In this document: in pieces, positions 45,601-53,915 of the stretch
Layout of the letters: the number at the start of each line of letters is the position of its first letter
How positions within the stretch are numbered: position 1 is the first letter of the stretch
Source: Streptomyces lacrimifluminis
Lineage (GTDB): Bacteria > Actinomycetota > Actinomycetes > Streptomycetales > Streptomycetaceae
Assembly: GCF_014646095.1 (NCBI RefSeq)
Contig: NZ_BMMU01000002.1
Span: forward strand, 1-64,000
Direction of reading: 5' to 3'
Length of the DNA: 64,000 nucleotides
Program-made: the position numbers and the translations under genes
The notes under the pieces: model-generated
Databases searched by the model: none
Told to the model about the DNA's origin: nothing
The model's input: the letters and a program-made list of their open reading frames with translations, nothing else

Positions 45601-45694
45601 TGGCGGCCCGCGCGTCGGCCGCGGTGCCCAGCAGGACTCCGGCCGCGGGGCCGGACGTACCGGCGACCAACACCGATCTGCGAGTGACCGTCAT
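42602..45694 (-). CDS. secreted GH2 beta-galactosidase
   Basis: 1030 residues. A twin-arginine-like signal (TRRSVLVAG) ends near AAADARA. GH2 order: sugar-binding jelly roll (~40-215), Ig-like domain (~215-320), TIM barrel (~320-620) with RTSHNPPSPE, acid/base Glu in LLWSIGNEITDS and nucleophile Glu in LFESESS; then further beta domains and an F5/8-type C-terminal domain (~880-1030). Exported as a folded enzyme to remove beta-galactosyl residues. Not in an operon with the GH9 gene: 360 bases with hairpin repeats separate them. Confidence 0.9.
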   Translation of the reverse strand: MTVTRRSVLVAGTSGPAAGVLLGTAADARAATGRAGRRTVPLRDGWRFALVNPGGISDPTGAYANAPDPAYDDSAWRTVAVPHDWSIELTPTTDNGTTSGTGFFPGGLGWYRLAFTLPPALAGKRISVEFDGVYMDSYIHCNGTEVGRHPYGYSGFACDLTGLVHTDGTTENVLAVKVQNRLPSSRWYSGSGIYREARLVVTEPVHVERWGTYVTTPEITGERALVRVRTSVVNASGTAAEVEVVSRIVDPGGRTVARTASTVNVTDRLPETHELSVPEPKLWDIAAPHRYTLKTELRVGGTTVDTYRTTFGVRSFRFDPDEGFQLNGVHHKIKGVDLHHDLGALGAAVSIDAVRRQMTIMKSMGVNAFRTSHNPPSPEMIQVCEELGIVMLVEAFDCWRSPKNRYDYGRFFDEWCERDVTEMVLAARNSPAVLLWSIGNEITDSTQTAGLAMADRIIGAISAADDTRPLVIGSDKYRTPPAKGSAADLMLAKLDGLGLNYNTAASVDALHARYPHLFLFESESSSETSTRATYQEPEHLNTGENHTPGRRAVSSYDNNLASWTMSGEYGLKKDRDRKWFAGEFLWSGIDYIGEPTPYDVFPVKASFFGAVDTAGFPKDMYHLFRSQWTSEPMVHLLPMTWNHEPGDTVEVWAYANVDTVELFLNGKPLGTRRFDTKKTVDGRAYLETTEATGDDKTVTSGPWPGSYTSPNGSAGKLHLTWHVPYEPGELKAVARQNGRVVATDVLRTAGPAHAIRLTADRTSLAADGRSLCFVTADVVDARGVVVPGAEHLLAFEADGGSLAGLDNGREESAERYQASTRTAFHGKALAVVRAGTAAGRLKVTARSAGLRAGTVVVRTTPAHDEALTPAALFTPDPGPGAPAYPRADASYSGRPDTLPAAMLDGAPGTGWSNGFYKSPTALLPAFSGARAEDWVSVDWGRARDFTRVEVAFTVDAAHSQPASVAVSVRDGGRYVRVPDATVQWADGSDALTVISFAAVRGTGLRLDLTSRHPGEERGAVRISRLEAPAG

Positions 45695-45960
45695 GGCTGC
45701 TCTCCCTCATCAGGGCCCAGAAGTACTCACAACTGATCGTTAACAAACAGATTCTGACGGTGCGGCACATGCGCCCGTCAAGAGTCCGGAGAGGTACTTC
45801 GGCCTCACCTGTCACAACGGCCTGAATCACGCCCAACCCGGCGGCCTTCGCGCCGGTCCGGGACAGGGGTGTTCCCGACCACGCGGGGACAGAACGCACT
45901 AGGGTGGAACACCAGTGACATCCCTTGCTCACTGTGAGTGTTCACGATGGAGTGGCGACC

Positions 45961-48345
45961 ATGAGCCCGGTGTACCCGTTCGACGATGCCGCCACGGCGC
46001 GGGCCGTCGTCGACGCACGGGGTTCCCTGACCGGCTGGAACGAGGGTGCTCGCCGACTGCTCGGGTGGTCGGCCGCCGAGGTGCTGGGCCGTCCCGCCGC
46101 TTCCCTGCTGGCCGTCGACGGTTCGGACGGCCCCGGGCGGCCGGCGGAGGACATCTGGCACGGCACTCTCGCTCTGCGTCACCGCGACGGCCGGACGGTG
46201 TCCTCCTGGCTCCTCGCCCACTACCGGCCGGCCCCGGACGGCGGCCGGGGCGACTGGCTCCTCGTCACTCCCCTGGAGATCGCTTTGCGGCCCACGGACG
46301 ACCCGCTGATGCGGGCCGCGCTGGCCCAGGCGCCCTGTGCGACGGCCGTCTACGACGACCGGCTGCGGCTGCACGGCGTCAACGACGCCATGGCCGGGGT
46401 CATCGGGCTGCCGCTGGAGCGCATCCGGGGGCTCAGAATCGCCGAGATAGGCGGCCGGGAGCGCAGCGCGGAGCTGGAGCAGCACATGCTCGACGTGCTG
46501 ACCAGCGGCCGGGCCAAGGACGTCCAGACCTATCTGCGCACCGGCGGCGAGGACCACGCGCACGCCTGGCTGGCGCGGCTGGCGCCGCTCAAGGACGCCG
46601 AGGGGCGGGTGCGGGGGGTCTGTCTCGCGGCCCACGACTTCACCGAGCAGTACCTCGCCCGGGAGCGGCTTCAGCTGGTCAACGAGGCGAGCGTGCGCAT
46701 CGGCACCACTCTCGACGTCAACCGCACGGCGCAGGAGCTGGCGGACGTCTGCGTCCCGGCGCTCGCCGACTTCGTCAGCGTCGATCTGCTGGACCCGCCG
46801 CAGCACGGCGGCGACCACCGCCCGGCCGAACTGACGGCGCCCCTCAGCCTGCGCCGGGCCGCCCACCGGTCGATCATCCCGGGCAGCCCCGAAGCCGTGG
46901 CCAAGCCGGGACAACTGGACGAGTACCCCGCCTTCTCGCCCCAGGCCGACTCCCTCCTCGCGGGCCGCACCATCGTGGCCACCCTGCCCGCCGACGATCT
47001 CGAACAGCGGCTGGCCTGGGACAAGGCCCGCCTCAACCGGGTGAAGGAATTCGGCATCCACTCCATGATGTCCGTGCCCATCACGGCGCGCGGCACCACG
47101 CTCGGCGTCGCCGTCCTGACCCGGTACCGGCGGCCCGACCCGTTCACGGCCGACGACGCGCTGCTGGCCGAGGAGGTGACGGCCCGGGCCGCCGTCTGCA
47201 TCGACAACGCCCGCCGGTTCTCCCGCGAACGCGACACCGCCCTCGCCCTGCAACGCAGCCTGCTCCCCCGGACCCTGCCGCGCACCGCCGCCCTCGAAGC
47301 CGCCTCCCGCTATCTCCCGGCGGCGCGGGCCGGGGTGGGCGGCGACTGGTTCGACGTGATCCCGCTGTCCGGTATGCGGGTCGCGATGGTCGTCGGGGAC
47401 GTGGTCGGCCACGGCATCCAGGCCTCCGCCACCATGGGCAGGCTGCGCACCGCCGTGCGCACGCTCGCCGACATCGACCTCGCCCCGGACGAACTGCTCA
47501 CCCACCTCGACGACCTCGTCGTACGGCTGTCCGCCGAGGCCGGCAGCGAGGGCGGCCCGGGCGAGGTCGGGGCGACCTGTCTGTACGCGGTGTACGACCC
47601 GGTGTCGCGGCGCTGCACCCTGGCCCGCGCCGGACATCCCCCGCCGGTCATGCTCACCCCTGGCGGCGTTCCCCGGCAGGTGCGGCTGCCCGCCGGTCCG
47701 CCGCTGGGTCTGGGCGGGCTGCCGTTCGAGTCCACGGAACTGGATCTGGCCGAGGGCACGGTCCTCGCCTTCTACACCGACGGGCTGATCGAGAGCCGCG
47801 AACGGGACATCGACGCCGGTCACCAGATGTTGTGCGACGCGCTGGCGGCGTACGCGGACTCGCTCGACGAGACGTGCGACCGCATCCTGCAATCCCTGCT
47901 TCCGCCGGGCGGCGCGGCGGACGACGTGGCGCTGCTGCTGGCCCGCACCCAGGGCCTGCCGGCCTCCCGTGTCACGACGTGGGACATCCCGGCCGACCCG
48001 TCGCTCGTCGGGCCGATCCGCAAGCAGGTCGGCGAGCAACTCGACGTCTGGGACCTGAGCGAGGCCTCGTTCACCACCGAACTGGTGGTGAGCGAGCTGG
48101 TCACCAACGCCATCCGCTACGGCTCGCACCCCATCCGGCTGCGGCTCATCCATGACGCGGCCATCCTGATCTGCGAGGTCTCCGACTCCAGCCACACCGC
48201 CCCGCACCTGCGGCGTGCCAAGACCTTCGACGAGGGGGGCCGCGGTCTGCTGCTGGTCGCCCAGCTCACCGAGCGGTGGGGCAGCCGCCACACGCCCGAC
48301 GGGAAGACCATCTGGGCGGAATTGTCCCTGACGGACGAGATATGA
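45961..48345 (+). CDS. SpoIIE-type PP2C phosphatase with PAS, GAF and ATPase domains
   Basis: 794 residues; the ATG at 45961 follows TGGAGTGG. Order: PAS (~10-100; GSLTGWNEGARRLLGWSAAE), second PAS (~115-225), GAF (~240-420), SpoIIE/PP2C (~440-655; GGDWFDVIPL, VVGDVVGHG, YTDGLIESRE, ADDVALLLA) and C-terminal RsbW-like HATPase (~665-794; VVSELVTNAIRYGSHPIR, GRGLLLVAQL). The same layout as the 12548 protein but with PAS rather than GAF first. The shared ATPase suggests it both phosphorylates and dephosphorylates antagonists. Divergent from GH2 across a 266-base gap. Confidence 0.88.
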   Translation: MSPVYPFDDAATARAVVDARGSLTGWNEGARRLLGWSAAEVLGRPAASLLAVDGSDGPGRPAEDIWHGTLALRHRDGRTVSSWLLAHYRPAPDGGRGDWLLVTPLEIALRPTDDPLMRAALAQAPCATAVYDDRLRLHGVNDAMAGVIGLPLERIRGLRIAEIGGRERSAELEQHMLDVLTSGRAKDVQTYLRTGGEDHAHAWLARLAPLKDAEGRVRGVCLAAHDFTEQYLARERLQLVNEASVRIGTTLDVNRTAQELADVCVPALADFVSVDLLDPPQHGGDHRPAELTAPLSLRRAAHRSIIPGSPEAVAKPGQLDEYPAFSPQADSLLAGRTIVATLPADDLEQRLAWDKARLNRVKEFGIHSMMSVPITARGTTLGVAVLTRYRRPDPFTADDALLAEEVTARAAVCIDNARRFSRERDTALALQRSLLPRTLPRTAALEAASRYLPAARAGVGGDWFDVIPLSGMRVAMVVGDVVGHGIQASATMGRLRTAVRTLADIDLAPDELLTHLDDLVVRLSAEAGSEGGPGEVGATCLYAVYDPVSRRCTLARAGHPPPVMLTPGGVPRQVRLPAGPPLGLGGLPFESTELDLAEGTVLAFYTDGLIESRERDIDAGHQMLCDALAAYADSLDETCDRILQSLLPPGGAADDVALLLARTQGLPASRVTTWDIPADPSLVGPIRKQVGEQLDVWDLSEASFTTELVVSELVTNAIRYGSHPIRLRLIHDAAILICEVSDSSHTAPHLRRAKTFDEGGRGLLLVAQLTERWGSRHTPDGKTIWAELSLTDEI

Positions 48346-48469
48346 GTCCCGGCGCTCACTGACGACGGCTTGATTCGGTACCGTGCCGGACTTTTAGGTT
48401 CCGGTCCCACCGGACACTCGTGACGGTGCACGAGACGCCGTACGCGCAGTGACTTCCAGGAGTGTGGAC

Positions 48470-49060
48470 ATGGCGACCTTCCGTACCACCCGGCCGGCCC
48501 ACCGGGCAGCGCTGCTCACGACCTCGATCGCGTTACCGGTCCTCCTCGGGGCCTGCGGCAGCGACAGCGGCGGCACGACCGTCCCGTCGACAGCCTCTGC
48601 GTCGACTGTCCCCACAGCGACGACCGTCCCGTCGACCGGCGACACCCGGTGCCGTACCTCGGAGCTGCGCGCCTCGGTCGGGCGCCTCGATCCGGGTGCC
48701 GGGCAGAAGAACTTCCCCGTCGTCCTCACCAACGACTCCACCCGCACCTGCACCCTGCGCGGCTACCCGGGCGTCGCCTTCGTGGACGGGGCCGGCAAAC
48801 AGCTGGGCCTCCTCCCGAAGCGCTCCGACGCCGAACTGACGACGGTCCGTCTTGCCCCCGGCGAGAGTGCCTGGGCAGGCCTGAGTTTCACGAACCCGGA
48901 GCTCAGCGAGGCCGAGACGGCGACTCCGGCCGAGTTGCTGGTGACCCCGCCGGACGAGCGGGAACAGCTGAAGGTGACGTGGGAGAAGGGCGATGTCCCG
49001 GTCGGCGGGAACAGGTCGTCGGTGTTCCTGACGGTCTTCGGTCCCGGTACCGGCCCCTGA
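48470..49060 (+). CDS. DUF4232-type secreted lipoprotein
   Basis: 196 residues; the ATG at 48470 follows CAGGAG. Lipobox VLLGAC places the lipid-anchored Cys near residue 29, followed by a Ser/Thr/Pro linker and a ~130-residue domain (CRTSELRAS, LTNDSTRTCTLRGYPGV, LAPGESAWAGL) characteristic of DUF4232. Anchored outside the membrane; function unknown. Confidence 0.85.
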   Translation: MATFRTTRPAHRAALLTTSIALPVLLGACGSDSGGTTVPSTASASTVPTATTVPSTGDTRCRTSELRASVGRLDPGAGQKNFPVVLTNDSTRTCTLRGYPGVAFVDGAGKQLGLLPKRSDAELTTVRLAPGESAWAGLSFTNPELSEAETATPAELLVTPPDEREQLKVTWEKGDVPVGGNRSSVFLTVFGPGTGP

Positions 49061-49061
49061 C

Positions 49062-49085
49062 CCGGTGGAGGGGCCGGTGGAGGGG
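49062..49085. repeat. short tandem 12-base repeat
   Basis: CCGGTGGAGGGG occurs twice in a row immediately after the lipoprotein stop, with a third partial copy. No clear role. Confidence 0.5.
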
Positions 49086-49147
49086 CCGGTGAACGGAGCC
49101 TGCTTTCATGGGCGGGTACCGACGTCCCTGTCCCGGAGGACCGAACC

Positions 49148-50425
49148 CTGAACGCCCCGTCCGCCGAGGCCCTGTCCGTCGTCCTGCTCGTCGCCGTCCT
49201 GGCCTGCGCCGTTGTCCGCCCCTTCGGGCTGCCGGAGGCGGTCGTGGCCGTTCCTGCCGCCGGGCTCGTGGTCGTCACCGGTGCCATCTCGCCGGCTCAC
49301 GCGTGGGAGGAGGCCGAGCGGCTCGGGCCGGTGGTCGGCTTCCTCGCGGCGGTGCTGGTGCTGGCCCACTTCTGCGATGTGGAGGGGCTCTTCCGGGCCT
49401 GCGGCGCGTGGATGGCCCGGTGGGCGAGGAACCGGCCCAAACGGCTGCTGACCTCGGTCTTCGTGCTCGCCTCGGCGATCACTGCCGTACTGAGTCTGGA
49501 CGCCACCATCGTGCTGCTCACGCCGGTGGTGTTCGCGACGGCCGCCCGGACGGGGGTCAGGCCCAAGCCGCACTCCTACGCCTGCGCGCATCTGTCGAAC
49601 ACGGCGTCGCTGCTGCTGCCGGTCTCCAACCTCACCAACCTGCTGGCGTTCAGCGCGAGCGGCCTGAGCTTCACCCGGTTCGCCGCGCTGATGACACTGC
49701 CCTGGCTGGTCGCGATCGGCGCCGAGTACCTGGTGTTCCGGCGGTTCTTCGCCGCCGACCTGGCCGCGCCGGCGCCGGACACCTGGCCCGCGGACACGGG
49801 CACAGACACGGCAGACGTGCCCCCGCTCCCCCTGTTCGCCCTCGTCACCGTGGCCTGCACGCTGGCCGGGTTCGTCGTGGCCTCCGCGCTGGGCGTGGAT
49901 CCCGCGTGGGCCGCCCTGGCGGGGGCGCTCGTGCTCGCCGGACGCGCGCTTCTGCGGCGGCAGGCCACCCCACTGACGGTGCTGCGGGCCACGGCGCCCG
50001 GGTTCCTCGCGTTCGTGCTGGCGCTGGGCGTCGTCGTCCGCGCGGTCGTGGACAACGGGCTCGCGGACGCGCTCGGCCGGGTGCTGCCCGACGGGACCGG
50101 GCTGGCCGCGCTGCTCGGGATCGCCGTGCTGGCCGCCGTACTCGCCAATCTGATCAACAACCTGCCCGCGGTGCTCGTGCTGCTGCCGCTGACCGCCACG
50201 GCCGGTCCCGGCGCGGTGCTCGCCGTGCTGCTCGGGGTGAACATCGGTCCGAACCTGACGTACGCCGGATCGCTGGCGACCCTGCTGTGGCGGCGCATCG
50301 TCCACCAGCACGAACACGACGTCGGGATCGGGGAGTTCACCCGGCTCGGGCTGATCTCCGTACCGGCCACGCTGATCCCGGCCACGGTGGCGTTGTGGGG
50401 CTCGCTGATGGTTCTCGGGGGCTGA
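49148..50425 (+). CDS. SLC13/ArsB-type ion permease, probable CTG start
   Basis: About 425 residues, 10-11 predicted membrane helices and no soluble domains. Motifs such as FLAAVLVLAHFCDVEGLF, TPVVFATAARTG and LINNLPAVLVLLPL resemble the ArsB/NhaD (IT) superfamily. The first strong start is a GTG at 49244, but the frame is open upstream and encodes another hydrophobic helix (LSVVLLVAVLACAVV), reaching a CTG at 49148 exactly eight bases after GGAGG. I therefore extend to 49148; if CTG is not used the gene starts at 49244. The ion is unknown; an arsenite-type exporter is possible but no ars genes are nearby. Confidence 0.75.
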   Translation: MNAPSAEALSVVLLVAVLACAVVRPFGLPEAVVAVPAAGLVVVTGAISPAHAWEEAERLGPVVGFLAAVLVLAHFCDVEGLFRACGAWMARWARNRPKRLLTSVFVLASAITAVLSLDATIVLLTPVVFATAARTGVRPKPHSYACAHLSNTASLLLPVSNLTNLLAFSASGLSFTRFAALMTLPWLVAIGAEYLVFRRFFAADLAAPAPDTWPADTGTDTADVPPLPLFALVTVACTLAGFVVASALGVDPAWAALAGALVLAGRALLRRQATPLTVLRATAPGFLAFVLALGVVVRAVVDNGLADALGRVLPDGTGLAALLGIAVLAAVLANLINNLPAVLVLLPLTATAGPGAVLAVLLGVNIGPNLTYAGSLATLLWRRIVHQHEHDVGIGEFTRLGLISVPATLIPATVALWGSLMVLGG

Positions 50426-50451
50426 GGGCCGGGCGCGTCCCGGTCGTCACG

Positions 50452-52371
50452 TCACCGGCCGCCCCAGCCGCCGTGTCCGCCGCCGTAGCCGTAGCCGTAG
50501 CCGCCGCTGGGGTTTCCGTACGGGCCGTTCCCGCAGTTTTCGTGCCCGTAGTAGTAGCAGGGCACGTTCGTCGGGTGCGAGGCCGAGGGGGTCGGCCGGG
50601 TCACCGACGGTGTCGGGGACGGCTGGGCCGGTGTGGGGGTGGGGGTCGGGGTCGGCGTCGGGGTCGTCGAGGGCTCGGGGCTCGTCTTGACGGCCGGAGG
50701 TCCGGCATCGCCGGCGGCGTCCCAGTTGACGGCCTCCATCTGGAGCGAGGGTGCCGACGAGTCGAAGACCCAGTGCTGGTCGGCGGTCTCCTCGCGCGGC
50801 TTCAGGACCAGCGGCGCGTCGCTCCCGGCGTCTGCGGGCGCCAGCGCCAGCTCCTGGTCCCAGCGCGGGACCAGGGTGCCCTGGAGGGTGAAGTCGTAGC
50901 GCACGTTCTTGGCGGCGGGCTGGGCCGTGCCCGTGCACGGGGCGAGTGTGACCGAGTAGCCGAGGTGGGAGTCGAGGCAGAGGTCCGGGGCGGCTGCGTT
51001 GCGCAGCAGGCCGTCGGTCTCGTACGACCACTCCTGGCCGGCCGCCGACGAGCAGCCGGTCAGCTCGGTCTCCGCGCCCCTGACGGCCTTGCCGCCGACG
51101 ACGCCGATGCACAGTCCGGACTCGACGTTGTGCAGTCGGCCGCGCAGGGCGCCCTTCGTGGTCTCGCCCTTTCCGATCCAGGAAGGGTCGTCGTCGGCCG
51201 TGCCGGAGCCGTTGGTGGCGGAGTCCGCGGGGCTGGTCTCGGCGGTCGGGCCGTCCTCGTCGTCCGTACCCAGGACGGACCACAGGACCAGCGGGACGAG
51301 GACCAGCGCGCTCACGGTCACGACAGCCAGGACACGGTTGCGGCGACGGACCGCGCGCCGGGCCGCCTTGTGCGCGGACCGGTGCGATCCGGGGCGGACG
51401 GCCAGCGCGGTGGAGACGGGCGCGTTGGTGGGCATGGGCGGCGCCTGGGCCAGGACACGCGGGACCGGGAGCACGCTCTCGGCCGTGGCCATCTCGATGA
51501 CCGGGGCCTGCTCGACCTCCACGATGGCGCTCTCCGCGGCGCGTCCCGGGCGGGACTCCAGATAGGCGCGCGCACCCCAGCCGAGGACCCCCTCGGCCAG
51601 CGCGAGGGCGAGGTCGCCGTTGAACTGGTTCAACTGGTCGGCGGCGTACCGGCAGTGCATGCAGTCGGCGAGGTGCTTGGCGAGGTCGGGGTCGATGTCG
51701 AAGCTGCGGCGGCGGCAGGTGACGTCGATCAGCCGGATGTAGCGGCGGCACTCCTCCTGGGGCACGACCTCGCGGTGGACGTGCAGGCACTCCTCGCGCA
51801 GACGTCCGCGGGCCCGGCCGAGTTCCACGGCGGCGTCCGTCACGCTCAGGCCCAGCAGGCCGGCGGGTATCTCCAGCGGTTCGGCCTCGACCTCCGCGTG
51901 CCACAGCAGGCAGCGCGCGGACTGCGGGAGGTTCTGGAACGCCCTGGAGAGCAGCCGACGGTCGGGCGCGGGCAACAGCCGGGCGGCGACGCGGCTTTCG
52001 CCGCCGGGTCTGGAGCGCAGCTCGGGGTGGAGCATGTCGTGGCGGTGGTCGCCCTCCCACTCCGCCGCCAGCCGGCGCACGGTGACCAGGAGGTGGGGCC
52101 GCCAGGCGGAGGTGGGGCCGCTCTGGCGCAGGGATTCCCCGAAGAGGCGGGTGAACGCGGCCGTGGTGAGCATTCCGGCGGGACGCGGGCCGCTGGTGCA
52201 CAGACGGGCATAGGCGAAGGCTGCTTCCCAGTGCCGGTCGAGCAGTTCACCGACGGGATGGAGCGCGGGCGTCGTCCCCGTCCACTTCTTCAGCTCCGCG
52301 CTGAGTTCGACATCCGAAGCGTCGTACGCGGGAACCGGCGTAGGGGAATTCGACAGGCCTGCGTCTTTCAC
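50452..52371 (-). CDS. sigma-factor-like / zinc anti-sigma-motif / TM / ricin-lectin fusion protein (paralog 2)
   Basis: 639 residues from a GTG with GGAGGAAT upstream. Same order as the gene at 37104: sigma-like half (~30-210; YARLCTSGPRPAGMLTTAAF, LPQSARCLLWHAEVEAEPLEI), ZAS motif HLADCMHC (His233, Cys237, Cys240), membrane helix (~346-367), stalk and ricin-type domain (~405-545; CLDSHLGYSVTL, ADQHWVFD). It adds a Pro/Thr-repeat arm and a Gly/Tyr-rich tail (GGYGYGYGGGHGG) not present in paralog 1. The Cys-His spacing is the same to within one residue. Probably a single-protein membrane signalling device that reads extracellular carbohydrate; not proven. Confidence 0.75.
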   Translation of the reverse strand: MKDAGLSNSPTPVPAYDASDVELSAELKKWTGTTPALHPVGELLDRHWEAAFAYARLCTSGPRPAGMLTTAAFTRLFGESLRQSGPTSAWRPHLLVTVRRLAAEWEGDHRHDMLHPELRSRPGGESRVAARLLPAPDRRLLSRAFQNLPQSARCLLWHAEVEAEPLEIPAGLLGLSVTDAAVELGRARGRLREECLHVHREVVPQEECRRYIRLIDVTCRRRSFDIDPDLAKHLADCMHCRYAADQLNQFNGDLALALAEGVLGWGARAYLESRPGRAAESAIVEVEQAPVIEMATAESVLPVPRVLAQAPPMPTNAPVSTALAVRPGSHRSAHKAARRAVRRRNRVLAVVTVSALVLVPLVLWSVLGTDDEDGPTAETSPADSATNGSGTADDDPSWIGKGETTKGALRGRLHNVESGLCIGVVGGKAVRGAETELTGCSSAAGQEWSYETDGLLRNAAAPDLCLDSHLGYSVTLAPCTGTAQPAAKNVRYDFTLQGTLVPRWDQELALAPADAGSDAPLVLKPREETADQHWVFDSSAPSLQMEAVNWDAAGDAGPPAVKTSPEPSTTPTPTPTPTPTPAQPSPTPSVTRPTPSASHPTNVPCYYYGHENCGNGPYGNPSGGYGYGYGGGHGGWGGR

Positions 52372-52866
52372 GTCTGTATTCCTCCACGGACAACGCGGGT
52401 TTTAGTCCATACCTAGGGGTATGCGACCCTGCCGACGAAACGACAGGATCCGACCAAACGGGGAATCGGCATCGCGAACACCCGCAGCGGACAGCTCTTT
52501 TGGAGCGGGGAGTCAGCGGGGGCGTCGCGTGCGTGCAGCGGAAAAAGATCGTCCGCACGCCGACGTGCACACCTTTGCACAGCTCATCGAGCCGTAACAA
52601 GAGATCACGCCGATTTCCGCATTGCACTGTGACCCAAAAGCGGTTGACGGCGTGTCAATGGGATGCACCTTTAGGGATTGCCACTGTATCAACATCCTCA
52701 TTGCAAACGGTATTCACTTCACTCAGGGATGTTTCGCAACCATTGAGGGACGGCCTCCACCGATGGCGCAAAACCGCCCGCCCATGGTGTCCTGTCCCCG
52801 CCTCTTGTGCGTTTGTGCAGCTCATGGTTCCGGGCACGCCGTCAGCCGCCGCAAGGTACGGCCTCG
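52372..52866. other. upstream region of the second sigma-like/ricin gene
   Basis: 495 bases. It contains ACCTTTGCACA (52571-52581), shared with the upstream region of paralog 1, and lower GC than its surroundings around 52600-52760. Reading frames here lack coding character. No RNA gene recognised. Confidence 0.4.
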
Positions 52867-53847
52867 TCATGACAGTTGACCGGTTCCTTCACCTCTCCGT
52901 CCGGGAGCGGCCGTGAAACCAATAGCGGGCGCGATTTCCGCGGGATCGCGCCTGCACAGTGCCCGGTACGCGCCCGGCGGCGTCCCGTGGCGCTCGCGGA
53001 ACACCCGGTTGAAGTGGAACGGGCTGGCGAAACCGGAGGCGAAGGCGACCCGTTCCACCGGCAGGTCGGTGGCCTCCAGCAACCGGGCCGCGTGGCACAG
53101 GCGGGCCTCGCGCACCGCCCGCATCGGGGACCGGCCGAGCTGCTCGGTGAACAGGTGGGCGAACCGCGACGGTGAGAGCGCGACCTCCTCGGCGAGCGAC
53201 CGGACGGTGTGCGGGCCGGCGGGGTCGGCGGCGATGAGCGCTTCCGCCCGGCTCACCCGGGGGTCGACACCCGGCCGTTCCGGAAGGGGGCGGGCGGCTG
53301 CCGAGGCCAGCAAAACGATCTCCTCCAGGGAACAGAGGGCGAGCTCCCGGGCGGCGGCGCCGTGTGCGACGGCTGTAGGGCCGTCGGACGCGGCGGAGGA
53401 TCCGGGTGGCCGGGTGTCACTGCCCGGCCAGCGGGCGTCCGACAGCATGCGCGCGAACGCCGTCGCCATGCGGTCGTGCAGGCCTTCCGGAACAGGGGCG
53501 ACGACGTACATTCCGTCCCCGACGGCGTACGGGCTCAGCCAGGCCGTCCATGACGGGCGGGCCTGGCAGTGCGCCCACCAGAACCGCCAGTGCCGGGCAC
53601 CCGGCCGGACCAGGTAGCGGTGGGGCACCCCGGGACCGAGGACGACGAGGGCCCCGGCGTCGGCCCGTGTCTCGGCCGCGCCCTGGGCCAACAGACCGTG
53701 ACCGTCCGTCGTCCAGGTGAACAGCCAGCTGTCGGCGCCCTGCGGCCGGTTGACGGCGTACCCGGGCCCCTCGTCGTAGCGCCCGACGGTCACCAGACCG
53801 GGCGGTGGTGCGGAGACAGCGGTCTCGGGCAATCCGTCAGCGTTCAT
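52867..53847 (-). CDS. AraC-family transcriptional regulator
   Basis: 326 residues; the ATG at 53847 sits six bases after GGGGAGG (an ATG two codons earlier overlaps that site). N-terminal cupin-like sensor domain (~15-150) and C-terminal double HTH (~215-310; SLAEEVALSPSRFAHLFTEQ and VAFASGFASPFHFNRVFRER). Divergent from the PhyH gene, 68 bases away, which it likely controls. Confidence 0.9.
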   Translation of the reverse strand: MNADGLPETAVSAPPPGLVTVGRYDEGPGYAVNRPQGADSWLFTWTTDGHGLLAQGAAETRADAGALVVLGPGVPHRYLVRPGARHWRFWWAHCQARPSWTAWLSPYAVGDGMYVVAPVPEGLHDRMATAFARMLSDARWPGSDTRPPGSSAASDGPTAVAHGAAARELALCSLEEIVLLASAAARPLPERPGVDPRVSRAEALIAADPAGPHTVRSLAEEVALSPSRFAHLFTEQLGRSPMRAVREARLCHAARLLEATDLPVERVAFASGFASPFHFNRVFRERHGTPPGAYRALCRRDPAEIAPAIGFTAAPGRRGEGTGQLS

Positions 53848-53915
53848 GGGCATCCTCCCCAGGGTGCGGAAACCCTAGCCTGGCAGCCGGTTACAGCGGA
53901 TCGAAGGAGCCGACC

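Noticed and set aside
45805..48291. 828-codon minus-strand frame
   Set aside because: Antisense to the SpoIIE phosphatase; no recognisable domain or ribosome site.
49108..52416. 1102-codon plus-strand frame
   Set aside because: Crosses the permease in the wrong frame and runs antisense to the sigma-like/ricin gene; Arg/Gly-rich with no domains.
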